From the NCBI GenBank assembly GCA_910589415.1, contig OU342635.1:5890001-5954000 (forward strand): a stretch of 64,000 nt of DNA, read 5' to 3'. The notes under the pieces were generated by a model. That model ran no database searches. It was not told the DNA's origin and worked only from the letters and a program-made list of their open reading frames with translations. Shown here one piece after another: positions 24,393-35,339 of this stretch. Both the position numbers and the translations under genes were made by a program. Position 1 is the first letter of the stretch. Every line of letters starts with the position of its first letter. This DNA is from Malachius bipustulatus. Taxonomy: Eukaryota > Arthropoda > Insecta > Coleoptera > Melyridae.

Positions 24393-25023
24393 TACAGTGT
24401 GTTTCACTTTAGATGGAATCACATGAATAACTTTTTTATTTTTTGATGAATTAAAAAAAAGTTTTTTTTTTCTTTATGTAAAGCTCTCGAGGCTCTCTTA
24501 AATGGGTAGAAAACATTTTAGCCGTAGCAAATAACTAGCCTATACTATGACCAAAATTAGCGTTGAAAATTGAAAAAATATATTAGGCATTTTTTTCCTG
24601 GAAAATTTTATTCAAAACAGTTGTTTGAAATAACCTCGAACCCCCAAATCTCGAGTTTGGTTGAAAACAAAAAATTCCCAAAATATTTTCAAGACCACCT
24701 GAGTAGGTACCTACCTTACTTGAAAATTTTTTGAGGATTTTTGTTTTCAAGCAAACTCGAGATTTGGGGGTTTGAGGTTATTTCAAACAACTTTTTTATA
24801 TAAAATTTTTCGAAAAAAAGGCCTAATATGTTTTTCAATTTTCAGCGCTAATTTTTGATCACGCATCAGTAGTCTAGTTATTTATTGCTACGGCAAAAAT
24901 GTTGTTTACCCATTTAAGAAAGTTTCGGGAGCTTTACATAAAGCAAAAAAGTTTTTTTTTTAATTCATCAAAAAATAAAAAAAAGTTATTGAGGTGATTC
25001 CATTTAAAGTGAAACACACTGTA
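24393..25023. mobile_element. Palindromic element with CAGTGTGTTTCACTTTA ends and TA duplication
   Basis: The body (24,395-25,021) begins CAGTGTGTTTCACTTTAGAT and ends in the inverse, TTTAAAGTGAAACACACTG, flanked by TA on both sides. The arms are about 300 bp and share CAAATCTCGAGTTTG, ATTTTAGCCGTAGCAAATAA and AGCTCTCGAGGC-like words in inverted order. A second, 5'-truncated copy is at 26,757-27,245. No transposase frame is present. Confidence 0.8.
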
Positions 25024-25340
25024 GATATGGACAAGGGGTGTGAGCAGGTAAACTATGATGACTGAAAATATAATGACAACAGATATACTTTAACATGATT
25101 TTTTATTTGCTTGGCGTTTTCTTTTACACCAAATAATTGTTATTGCATAATTATACACGTAATATCCATACTCCATTTTTCACATTGAATATTTTTGCTG
25201 CTTTCATATCTTGTAGATGCATGTTGGAACCAAGCTGTGACGTCCCTCTCGAATTCACTGTCCTTTAATTGTGGAAAATGCTCGGCCTCTGAAAATCATA
25301 CATACAGCTAATTAAAAATATGAAAATATAATTTCAATCA

Positions 25341-26095
25341 TGAGTCATTTCAATCTTCAGACCCAGATATATCTCTGTTGGTAAGCCAGATACAAAAACA
25401 TTTTGCAGACAAAAACTGTTCTCAGGACAATAATAGGGCGGTCATCTGACTGTAATACTAATAACTTTGACCTTGTGGACCAATTTCATGGTACACACGA
25501 AAGTCAAGATAATTTTTAAAAAAAGGACACCTGTATATTATTGTTTTTTCATATTCCCTGAGAAAATCAATAATAATAGTTTTTACAGTTGCAGTCTAAA
25601 ATGAGTAGGTTATGAGCTATGAACATCTGAAAATCGCAGTTTTTCAGTTTTCATGTGGTATCCTACTACGTGGTTTAAATTTTAATACATAGAGTGAAAA
25701 AAATTACCAGATTTTTAATCACCCTGTATAAAAATTTTATCCACACAATAAGGATACTATACATGAAAAATTAGGATAGGGACATGTAAGTCGTTTGCCC
25801 ATAGTTGGAGCCGTTTCCGATGTAGGTACAGTGCTTTCAAAATAAAAAATTTCGATTTTCAGTTTTTTATAACTCATGACCTGCGTACTCATTTTAAACT
25901 GCAACTGTAAAAACCATTCTTACTGGATTTTCTCGGGAAATATGAAAAAACAAAAATATTGAAATTGGTTCACAAGGTCAAAGAGATTAGTACAGTCAGA
26001 TGACCCCCATTGTCCTGAACAACTTTTGTCTGCACAGTTTTTTTGTATCTGGCTTACCAACAGAGATATCCGGGTCTGAAGATTGAAATGACTCA
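25341..26095. mobile_element. Palindromic element, arms about 350 bp
   Basis: The left arm (from 25,341: TGAGTCATTTCAATCTTCAG, CTCTGTTGGTAAGCCAGATA, GTCATCTGACTGTA) is mirrored by the right arm, which ends AATGACTCA at 26,095. The right side continues into CCCTGTATATT, part of the ACAGGGTG terminus, whereas the left terminus is missing or degraded. It is non-coding. Confidence 0.75.
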
Positions 26096-26756
26096 CCCTG
26101 TATATTATTACTTATAGCATTAATTATTATTAATAACACATAGTTACAATAAATGACTTTCTAATAATACAATTACTTTATTAAAAGTTTCACGCATTCC
26201 ATACTTAGGTATCTCACTTAATTGTAAATTGAACTATATTTTTTATAGGTAAACTTAAAAAAATCACTTACTATTCATGATTCGTAACATTTAAATGGCT
26301 CAGCTTGAAATTATTTCCATTCTTTGCGGTCCAAGAACAGTAGGTACATTGTCCCAAATAAATAGAAAATGTTTTCTAAAGGCATCATCCTTGGATTTTG
26401 CTCCGTCGGACAATTTGAGAAACTGCAGCTAGAAATAAACTTAATTTCAAAGAGAATTTTATAACAATAAAAGTGTTCCGAAAAATATTTCAAATATTAT
26501 TTCGATTCATATTATCCATTAATTTTTTTTCCTTTGAATTTTCCACAAATGCAAACAGTAAGATTTAAAACTTATAAAACAAAACGTTTAATTAAAAGTT
26601 ATTATTATTAATTCAAGACTTATTATACAGGTTGTTCTGTTAGCTCTAAGACAAACTTTGGCAGATAATAGGGTGCGGCGCTAGAACCTTTGGGCAATTA
26701 AGTAACAATTAAATGGTAAAATAATTAGACTACAAGTCTGAAAATTTGTTCAGTCA

Positions 26757-27245
26757 TGTTTTCAGGATTTGTTTTTCGGAAAATTTTATTTAAAAAAGTT
26801 TCTATGAAATAACCTCAAACCCCTAAATCTCAAAGTTGGTTGAAAAAAAAGAAACACAAGATAATTAGCATAAATATTATGACGGTGTTCTCATAATTTT
26901 TATTAAATATCTCCTATCCCCTACCTATTCTTCATAAATCATGGCAATCTTGTAAGAATAAAATTGAAATAATAAAATTGAAATAATAGTCTTGAAATTT
27001 TTTTTGGGATATTTTGTGTTCAACTTTTTTAAATAAAATTTTCCAGAAAAAAAATGCCTAATATGTATGTTTTTTTTTCAGCTCTAATTTTGATCATAGT
27101 AGGCTATAGTGATTTGCTACGGCTAAAATGTTGTTTGCTCAGTTAAGAAAGCTTCGGGAGCTTTACATATAAAGAAAATTTTTTTTTTTTTTAATTCATA
27201 AAAAAAAAGTTATTGAGGTGATTACATTTAAAGTGAAACACACTG
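26757..27245. mobile_element. Second, truncated copy of the CAGTGTGTTTCAC palindromic family
   Basis: It shares with 24,393-25,023 the blocks AAATAACCTCAAACCCCTAA, GATTTGCTACGGCTAAAATG and AGCTTCGGGAGCTTTACAT, and the right end AAAGTGAAACACACTG followed by TA. The left terminus is absent. Confidence 0.75.
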
Positions 27246-27251
27246 TATATA

Positions 27252-28883
27252 GGTCACTTAATTTTAAACATATTCTTTTTCAATAAACATGGGTTCGATT
27301 CGCTTTTATTTAGAAGTTGCAGGCATTAAAAAAATATTTATATCTCCATGTTTTAACAAAAGTAGGCTAATGAATAAATAAAATGCCAGTTGTCATAAGA
27401 CGATAATTAATTTTCGAGTCGTTTTAATTATTTGTTTGACACATATACAGGGTGTCCCACGACATGGACTGTCATAGCTTAAGGGTAGGTGTAGTTTTTC
27501 AAGGCGATTCAGGATCTGGTTTCGAAATTTTCCTGAGGCCCTTCGTTTCGATTATACAGGGTGATTTGTGAAATTTGCCGAAATCTTTGATGAGCGATAT
27601 CTTTTGAACGAATTGATCGAATTTAACGAAATTTGGTAGATATGCTCTACTAATGACACTTAATACCTCGCATTTTTCGCCGACTCGAAAACTGCAGGGC
27701 CATACTTATTTTTTTGATATCTTTCGGTTTTGTAGCAAAGTTCACCCTGTATGCATTTTATTCAAATTTTGGTGCCATTTTCTAAAACTACGTGAAAAAT
27801 GCTACAATTGTGGTAAAAAATACTTGGCATCATTAAACTGAATCGAGAAGAAAATTCAGTTTTTTAGTTTTTTATTCGGGATTTCGATTCATGTGTTGTT
27901 AATAATTCAAGAAAAATCAAATGTGGTTTTTTAAAACTTGCGTATTTTGTAGTTATTTCAAATAAATTTACTTTATCTACAGATTTAGCCAAGATTGGGG
28001 ACCCTTCTACAGATTGTTTCGAGCTAAGAATAAGTTTTAACAGCAAAATAAATAACAAAATTTAACACATTACCACATAGACAAATAAGTATCCACATAA
28101 ACGAAACAGGAAGAAAAATATCAACACAAATGTTGGGACGAAAAACTACAATTCAGTGCAGGTAATGGTCAAGGAGACCACCATCAAACTCAACACATTT
28201 CCTTGGCCTTGAAATTAATCTAAAAACCATAAAAAAATCGTTTTATTGAAGTACTTGCTGAAAATGTCCACCCAGTTGCTGTATACACAGTCTAGCTCTT
28301 CTTAGTATTGAAATGGTAGCTTTGCCAAGAGTCGCGGGATCAGCACGAATAGTTTCTGCGGCATTTTAAATGGCAGTCATGTCGTGGGACCCCTGTATAG
28401 AGTGAAAGTTTTGCATTAAAAATGCATTTATGTATTCTGAACTGAGGAATATACCTACACGTAATCCAGTTTTAAAAATGCGTTAAATTCGGGGAATGAT
28501 AGAGAATCAAAAAATAATAAATAATAAATGAGTTTCTTGCCTCGGAGTTTGCTTTATGAACTATATTCAGGAAATAATGAAATAATTATGCTTCGTTGAG
28601 AAAATACAGTGGAAAAAATTCTTATTTTTTAAATATTATTTTTACTCATACCTACCTACATATTATTTTTCGATTTACTATCGTTCCCTGAATTCAACGC
28701 GTTTAAAACGTGACCAAAAATTAATTATTGTCATAATTATGTCAACTGATGACAATTTTTATTCAACTCTGTTGCTAAAATATAGAATTTTTTTTTAATA
28801 CTTACTTACAACATCTAATCTAAACAAAAGCGAATCAAACACATATGTTTATGAAGAAAAAAATGTTTAAAATTAAGTGACCT
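27252..28883. repeat. Outer inverted repeat enclosing a nested transposon
   Basis: Left GGTCACTTAATTTTAAACAT and GGTTCGATTCGCTTTTATTT (27,252-27,312) are mirrored by AAAGCGAATCAAACACATATG and TGTTTAAAATTAAGTGACC (28,827-28,883). Homology continues inward (TTGTCATAAGACGATAATTA, with an inverted partner near 28,715-28,755). The ACAGGGTG-ended element at 27,446-28,397 sits inside it. Confidence 0.65.
27446..28397 (-). mobile_element. Decayed DDE transposon with ACAGGGTGTCCC ends and a transposase C-terminus
   Basis: The ends TACAGGGTGTCCCACGACAT and ATGTCGTGGGACCCCTGTA are inverted repeats. On the minus strand, 28,380-28,243 translates to a tract with TIRADPATLGKATISILRRA followed by RLCIQQLGGHFQQVL and a stop, with one internal stop near its start. 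The R-R-A-R-L-C-I…G-G-H-F ending is, to my recollection, the usual C-terminus of DDE transposases associated with the DUF4817 helix-turn-helix. The rest of the transposase is missing or unrecognisable, so the copy is defective. Confidence 0.6.
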
Positions 28884-30881
28884 GCTATCGGCAAAATTTT
28901 GTCATAGAAGCTTAGAGAACACACCTGTATATCAAGTGAGTTGAACTGTAATAAATTAAAACCACAGTGGTTTACACTCGGGTTTACATTATAGTCTCCA
29001 TTACCTAAATATTTGATTCTTGGCCTTAAATTCTTACACAAAAACGTAAAAATTCGCAAAGCAAAAAAATAACAGTGAAGGACAAAAATATTGCATATTG
29101 ACTAACGTAATTATTGTTGTTATTTTTCAATTAAACGTTAAATGTGTATTAACCATTTTAAGTTAAAAAAATTTATAAGTATGAGTATGCAATATTTTTG
29201 TTTGTTGACTGTATAAAAATACCTATACCGATACCGAGTGGCTGACAATACGAGTATACCTATATTTATAATGTAGGTACTAGGTAGGTATAAAGGACAT
29301 TGCCTAATTCATAATCCAAAATATTTTTAATGTTAACGAAATTAATTTTGTTACCCATTGTCAAAGTAGATATTTTGACGTAGGTTGTTATTAATATTAA
29401 TTATATTATTATAGCTAGTGTTCTATGAACAGGAGTATGGTCAGTCACCCGGCACATTGTTTTATTCTGTGCACCCGGTATGTAGATACGATTAAAAAAT
29501 ATTATAAATAATAAAAGTTAATAGGTACTTAACTTACCTGCTCATTTATTTCTAAAAAATGATTAGTTAATATCGATGTCGGATTTTTACTGATAACACA
29601 ACGAACCACTTCTTAGTCTTACTTCACTCAGTCACTCACACTTCACAGAAGAATAACAATAATAAACAATTTCCAATTTCTTTTCAACTTATCTACATCC
29701 TATACTTACTAGTTCTAGTTCTAGTCTAGTCCTCTAGTCTAGTCTGAGTAGTCTGTCTGTCTAGTTTAGTTTTTAGTTTTAGTTCCTTTTCCCCATCCTA
29801 CCCTAACTGCTCCTGCTAGCACTGCTCGATAGTGTTCAGTGTTGCCAGGTTAAATTTATTCTACTCACTAATCATCAATGATTTTCTACAAAAATTCTAT
29901 TAGATTAAATTTTTACAGGCAAATCCCATCGCGAGGTGATGGGGGGGGGGGGGGGGGGGTGTTGGAAGGAGTCCCCCCCAGAAACAGTGTTTTTTTAACA
30001 ATTCAAGGTCACACATTTTCCCCAGGTATACCTATTAAAATTTATGCACATGGAAAAAATAAAAAATGTTCCAACATTCAAGGTCATGAATTTTGCCAGC
30101 ACATGAAAATTTACGCACACGAATAAAATGAAAACTTGAAAACAACTTAGGATCCCTCAACTCTATTAATAAAAATAAACACCCAACCCAGTCCAAATCC
30201 AAACTACAAAAAAGTATTCATTTATTCAGGAGCTCAGGACACGGCAAGGTAAAATATATTCGGCGGGAGATTTGAATTTTTGAATTTCAAACTGGCAAAA
30301 CTAAAAGATTCCTTATTACCACTCTGTAACGTTATAGTACGGGCCTGGTAGATGCGATGATTACATACGTCGAGTTTGGGAAGTAACCACGTGAGGACAA
30401 TGCCAAGCGCTTTGAAACGTATACAGTCACGTATTCGCATTATATCCGCTTTTTCATATCGTGAAAAGACGACAGGGAATGATGTTACGATTTTTGGAAT
30501 ATAAATGCAAAATAAATGTAAAATTCAAAATAAAAATCGTGCTACTGTTAATCTCGAAGATTTTCCTTGCCCTGAAAGTGAAAAAAAATAGAAATTTGAC
30601 CGTAGTGCCAAAGAGGCCTTAGTTGTGACCTTAATATCAGTTTGCAATGGCTGTTTTTAGCTTCTTACCCACCCAGCATCCCTATATCGCTCCTCGGTCC
30701 CGAAAAAATTAATGAAACTTAGGAGCCGCGGATGTATATAATTACCTTTTGTTTTAACTTCAGCCCAAGAATATTTAACACATGATTTATTTGACGTCAT
30801 TATTATTATTAAACACTCTGGATACTTACTACTACTGATTATAATAGATTAATAATAAGTCGGTGTAATACATAATATGTA
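28884..30881. other. AT-rich stretch with simple repeats, no gene
   Basis: It contains a (TCTAG/TAGTT)n-like tract at about 29,707-29,785 and a run of 19 G at 29,941-29,959 inside a short frame (29,878-30,126) that therefore cannot be trusted. The frame at 30,234-30,440 (minus) has no family features. Confidence 0.5.
29941..29959. repeat. Poly(G) homopolymer, 19 bases
   Basis: There are nineteen consecutive G on the plus strand. The length may be unreliable because such runs are prone to sequencing error. A comparable run of 22 C is at 60,671-60,692. Confidence 0.85.
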
Positions 30882-32106
30882 TACAGGGTGTCCCGTAAGT
30901 AATGGTCCGTGGTGAAATGGGAGATTCTTGGTTTAAAAATATTACGATCTGACACTACTTGCTCCAACAAAATCTTGATAATAAAAAAGATACAGGGTGG
31001 CAAAGTTGAGATTTAAAAATTTTCTTTTCAAAATATCTCGAAAAATTGTACAGGTACGAACGTGAAAACTTGGGGATAGATGTTTTACGGTATGAGAAAT
31101 CATAATTTGATATCCGTGTCGATGTATTTTATAGAGGGCGCCACTTAGGTCATGTTGACGACGTAAATGAACACATAACTTTTTTATCCTTCAGGATATC
31201 GCGCATTTTATTGCGAAATATTAAAACTACATCATTGATGAGAAAAAAAGGTATACCGGTTGTCAGTCTCAAAAGTTAGTGGTTTTCGAGATAATTGACA
31301 GTTAATGATTTTCTGTACTGATACTGTTCAAAATTTTTTGCTTACTGCTAGTAGTTGGAAAATTAAAAAATGCCGAGACATAATAATTTTTCAAATTCAG
31401 ATAAGAGAGATATGATTTCTCTTTATTGCAAACAAAACTTCAATGGGCAAGCTGCGAAACGAGAATACCTGCCACGATATCCAAACAGACTGCAACCTGG
31501 TAATCGACTATTTCAGAATCTGTATAGGAATTTAGGTGAATATGGTTCATTTGTTTGCTTTTTTAATATGTCAAAGTGAAAAATGTTTAATTGCCAAAAT
31601 GCTGGTTATTATCTCAATCTACTGCATTAAGATTTCTGATAATAAAAAAAAAAAAAATAGAAATAATGCAGGAGATTATTAAAACGTGATTATCTCGAAA
31701 ACCACTAACTTTTGAGACTGATAACCGGTATTCCTTTTTTTCTCATCAATGATGTAGTTTTAATATTTCACAATAAAATGCGCGATATCCTGAAGGATAA
31801 AAAAGTTATGTGTTCATTTACGTCGTCAACATGACCTAAGTGGCGCCCTCTATAAAATACATCGACATGGATATCAAATTATGATTTCTCATACCGTAAA
31901 ACATCTATCCCCAAGTTTTCACGTTCGTACCTGTACAATTTTTCGAGATATTTTGAAAAGAAAATTTTTAAATCTCAACTTTGCCACCCTGTATCTTTTT
32001 TATTATCAAGATTTTGTTGGAGCAAGTAGTGTCAGATCGTAATATTTTTAAACCAAGAATCTCCCATTTCCCCACGGACCATTACTTACGGGACACCCTG
32101 TATGTA
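30878..32106. mobile_element. Young palindromic transposon, 415-bp near-identical arms, with DUF4817 ORF
   Basis: The body (30,882-32,102) starts TACAGGGTGTCCCGTAAGT and ends in its inverse. The arms run 30,882 to about 31,295 and about 31,689 to 32,102. Comparing them base by base I see only about five differences. TGTA occurs directly outside both ends (30,878-30,881 and 32,103-32,106) and may be a 4-bp target duplication. The 390-bp spacer contains a single small ORF (31,370-31,579). No DDE catalytic region is present, so this copy would depend on transposase supplied elsewhere. Confidence 0.85.
31370..31579 (+). CDS. DUF4817-type helix-turn-helix protein fragment (transposon-encoded)
   Basis: The 69-codon frame contains FSNSDKRDMISLYCKQNFNG, then AAKREYLPRYPNRLQPGNR and FQNLYRNLGEYGSF. 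That is the typical pattern of the DUF4817 N-terminal helix-turn-helix (M…Y…A…EY…RYPNR…P…R…F…LRETGSF). This domain heads DDE transposases in many arthropod genomes. Here it lies in the spacer of the palindromic element and ends soon after the domain, so it is either a stand-alone DNA-binding remnant or the 5' end of a deleted transposase gene. The intact ATG and open frame agree with a young element. Expression is not indicated. Confidence 0.65.
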   Translation: MPRHNNFSNSDKRDMISLYCKQNFNGQAAKREYLPRYPNRLQPGNRLFQNLYRNLGEYGSFVCFFNMSK

Positions 32107-33289
32107 GTTCATATTGGATGAGGTGTTTGTTATTCGCTTTTATTTTTTTCCTTCATTGTCATTTTCATTAGATTTTCTATCAGAAAAATTCAAATCTACT
32201 AGAAAATCCACTATAGCCACTAGATGTAAATTTTGACTAAGTACTGTTAGGGCTGTTAAGAATTTTACTAGATCCGGTAGAAAATCTACCAAGTTGGCAA
32301 CACTGACTATAGTGCTAGTCCAGGTCCAGAAATGCATTCCTTATAATAATTTCAATCGCTGAGCCATATTTTATGTAAACCAGATGTTGGATGTTGATGC
32401 TACGCTTTGTTTTATTCTTTTGTCTTCTGCTGTGGTCGCTCTCTGACTGCATGATACATTCCTTAGACAGACATTCCATTCCATTATTCCATTCATTCAT
32501 TTCAAATCATTTCTATTCTATTTCTCAGCTCTATAAAATAAACACGTTGCACGGAAGACAAACGTGATTTATTTATAATAATAATATATTTTTTATAGGT
32601 ACATATAGGTACCTGTATTTTTTATTTCTACCTATCTATGAATGTTATTTTTAGCATTTTCAGCTCCTCAGGTGTGATACGATTCTTACTTCTTATTATT
32701 AGTAATTGATCATTTTGATAAAAAAAAACAAATATTAACTATAAATATTATACAGGTGTCCCAGATAGCAGGTGGTTCAGGATCTCGGAAACCGTTGGTT
32801 AGAGATACAAGGTCGGTGAAATTAGATAAAAGCTGCACAATTTTACGCTTAATAATAATCTGAAAAAAAATTGCGATATTTTCAGTCATTGCTGAAATAT
32901 CCTGAAAAAAAACTGAAAAATCGCGATTTCTTATTTTAGCCATTATCTTTTTTATTATTGAAAATAGATAGTTAAGTATGTATATTATTTTTTGCGGGCT
33001 TACATATAGGTAAGTCGTCAAGAGGTTATTTGATATTTCAAAGATTTTAATGCTGGAACAGATCTCGGAGTTTCCATAGCTAACAAATAAATAAATCGTC
33101 AGTTTTCAAGGAAACCTTTTAACACCCAACTTTAACACCACTATTTTTTATACAGGGTACAGGGTGTTATTTGACAAACTAATTACAGAGCAATGAAAGA
33201 ATATATCGATCAGGTGACTAAAAGTAAAAATAGATAGGAAGAACAAAAAAAAAACTGTCAATGATCAAAGAATAATAATTATTGTATAT
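32107..33289. other. AT-rich stretch; possible single transposon end, no gene
   Basis: At about 32,750 the sequence TATACAGGTGTCCCAGATAGC looks like a lone ACAGGGTG-type terminus. Near 33,150-33,170 the words ATACAGGGTACAGGGTGTTA suggest another. The minus frames at 32,140-33,021 show no family features. Confidence 0.45.
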
Positions 33290-33570
33290 ATACAGGGTGT
33301 TCAGCTAAGGGTACGGAGCGGCCATATCTCGGGAACTGTTGGTCCTAGCCTCAAAATAAAAATTTTCCAAACATAAGTGACCAAGAAAAATTCATTGAAA
33401 ATATTTTCAAGATGGTCGCACTTCCGTAAATACCAGAAGTCGACAGCTACTTTGTTATTTTACGGCGGATACCCAATATATTATATTTTTTTTTTAATTC
33501 TCTGAAAAAATCGAAAGCAAGTGGTTCTAGAATAGCCGCTACGTACCCTTAGCTGATGAACATCCTGTAT
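33290..33570. mobile_element. Small inverted-repeat element with ATACAGGGTGTTCAGC ends
   Basis: Left ATACAGGGTGTTCAGCTAAG and GGTACGGAGCGGC are mirrored by right GCCGCTACGTACCC and TTAGCTGATGAACATCCTGTAT-type sequence. The total is about 280 bp, non-coding. It is a MITE-sized member of the ACAGGGTG-ended set. Confidence 0.75.
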
Positions 33571-33596
33571 TGTGTGATTTAAACGCAAGTTTTCTA

Positions 33597-34503
33597 TAAT
33601 AAGTTGCACCCCTGAGAAGTTATAGGAGTTGAAAGTGGGGTTTCAAATTTCGAAAAAAATTAATGTCAGTTGTACCTGAACTTTAGAAAAACCAAATTTG
33701 GTACACATTGTGAGTGTACAAAGAGCATTCATTGACAATAAGTAGAGTTAAATTTTAGCATTTAAAGGGTTGATAAGAGATAATGCACCCTTAAAATGTT
33801 ACATATAATTTAATTTTTTAACCCGTTGGCCGATTTGCTAAATTGTTACTTTATTTTAATGAGAATTAATTCTAAAACTTTCATTTCTCTTAATATTTTC
33901 CAATAAAGTTTGTAATTTTCCACAAAAACTCGAAAAACTAAAAAATATATATAGCAGCTATGTAACCTACCTAATAATCCAATCATCAAAAATTCAAAAA
34001 AAAAATTTTATTCTCAAACGTTTTCTCTTCTTATTTAATTTTTTTTTGTCATTTTCAACTTTTTTCCTGATCGTCAACTTTGACATTCAATTTAAAAAAC
34101 CAACTATTGAATTTTTGATGATATTATATTGAGACCTATACATAACCTAATTTTTTTTGTTTTTAGGATTTTTTCGAAAGATACAAAGTTTTTTGGAAAA
34201 TAATAAGAAAAATCAAAGTTTTAGAATTAAATTCTTCATAAGACAAAGTAACAATTTCTTAAATCGGCCAACGGGTTAAGAATTTTTTTTACATTTTAAG
34301 GCTGAATCATTATCCCTTATCAACCCTTTAAAATGCTACAATTTATAACTCTGCTTATTTCAAATTAATGCTCTTGGTACACTCACAACGTGTACCCAAT
34401 TTTTTTTTTTTTAAGTTCAGGTTCAACTGAGATATTAATTTTATTTCGAAATTTGAAACCCCACTTTCAAACCCGATAACTTCTTAGGTGTGCAACTTAT
34501 TAG
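33597..34503. repeat. Palindromic element, arms about 390 bp
   Basis: Left AATAAGTTGCACCCCTGAGAAG, TTTCAAATTTCG, AAATTTGGTACACATTGTGA and AACCCGTTGGCCGATTTG recur inverted on the right, ending CTTAGGTGTGCAACTTATTA at 34,502. The arms are visibly diverged by substitutions and small indels. It is non-coding. Confidence 0.75.
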
Positions 34504-34779
34504 TGCAGAGATAAGTTGAGTTAAATCATCATATTTTGGGTTCTCCTACACGCTTCTGCTCTGTGTCGGTTCTTATACTAAACAGTCTGTATAATAATGA
34601 TTTATTTAATTATTATATTATTAATAATAATTTCAATGTAATGTTGATTTACAAAAGTTGCGCAAACGTTTTTTGTACAATATTTTACAAACCTGACAAT
34701 TATTACAGCCCAGCAATTTTTGAATGGTACCTCACTTAAATGTTATAAGTGTAATGATGCCTGAACCAGTTTTCCCGTA

Positions 34780-35339
34780 ATGTTGCTTTGTAAGCTTGCT
34801 GTTATGTTGGAACAACATTTACGTGAAATATTCAGCAGAACCAACAAAAATCACATCCCCGCAATGTTATTATTTCAACGTTGTTTCAATATTTCAAATC
34901 GAAAGTTGCCTCAACCAACGTTATTCAAATATTGCTTAGTAAGCTTGCTGTTATGTTGCAACAACATATACGTGAAATATTCAACAGAACTGACAAAAAT
35001 CACATCCCCGCAATGTTATTATTGCAACGTTGTTTCAATATTCAAAATCTAATGTTGCCTCAATCAACTTTATTCAAATATTGCTTTGTAAGCTTGCCGT
35101 TATGTTGCAACAACATTTACGTGAAATATTCAACAGAACCGACAAAAATCACATTCCGGCAACGTTATTATGGCAAAGTTGTTTCAATATTCAAACTCTA
35201 ATGTTGCCTCAATCAACGTTATTCAAATATTGCTTTGTAAGGTTCTAAAAACATTGCAGTAACTTATTTACACAACTTTCGACATAACTCAAAATTGTAA
35301 TGTTCCTGTAACATTTTGTAATGTTCCTTGCTCAGTGGG
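34780..35339. repeat. Tandem repeat of about 150 bp (over three copies) ending in an inverted-repeat terminus
   Basis: Units contain GTAAGCTTGCTGTTATGTTG, CAACAACATTTACGTGAAAT and TTATTCAAATATTGCTTTGT. They recur with a period near 149-150 bp at about 34,790, 34,940 and 35,090, with a partial fourth. Three overlapping plus-strand frames (34,780-35,248) exist only because the period is close to a multiple of three. The tract ends CCTTGCTCAGTGGG, the inverse of the start of the element at 23,598. Confidence 0.8.

Noticed and set aside
29878..30126. 82-codon frame containing a glycine run
   Set aside because: The glycines come from a 19-base G homopolymer; no other coding sign.
34780..35248. 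Three overlapping plus-strand open frames of 72-106 codons
   Set aside because: They are the same frame class repeated by a tandem repeat whose period is near a multiple of three. There is no protein signature.
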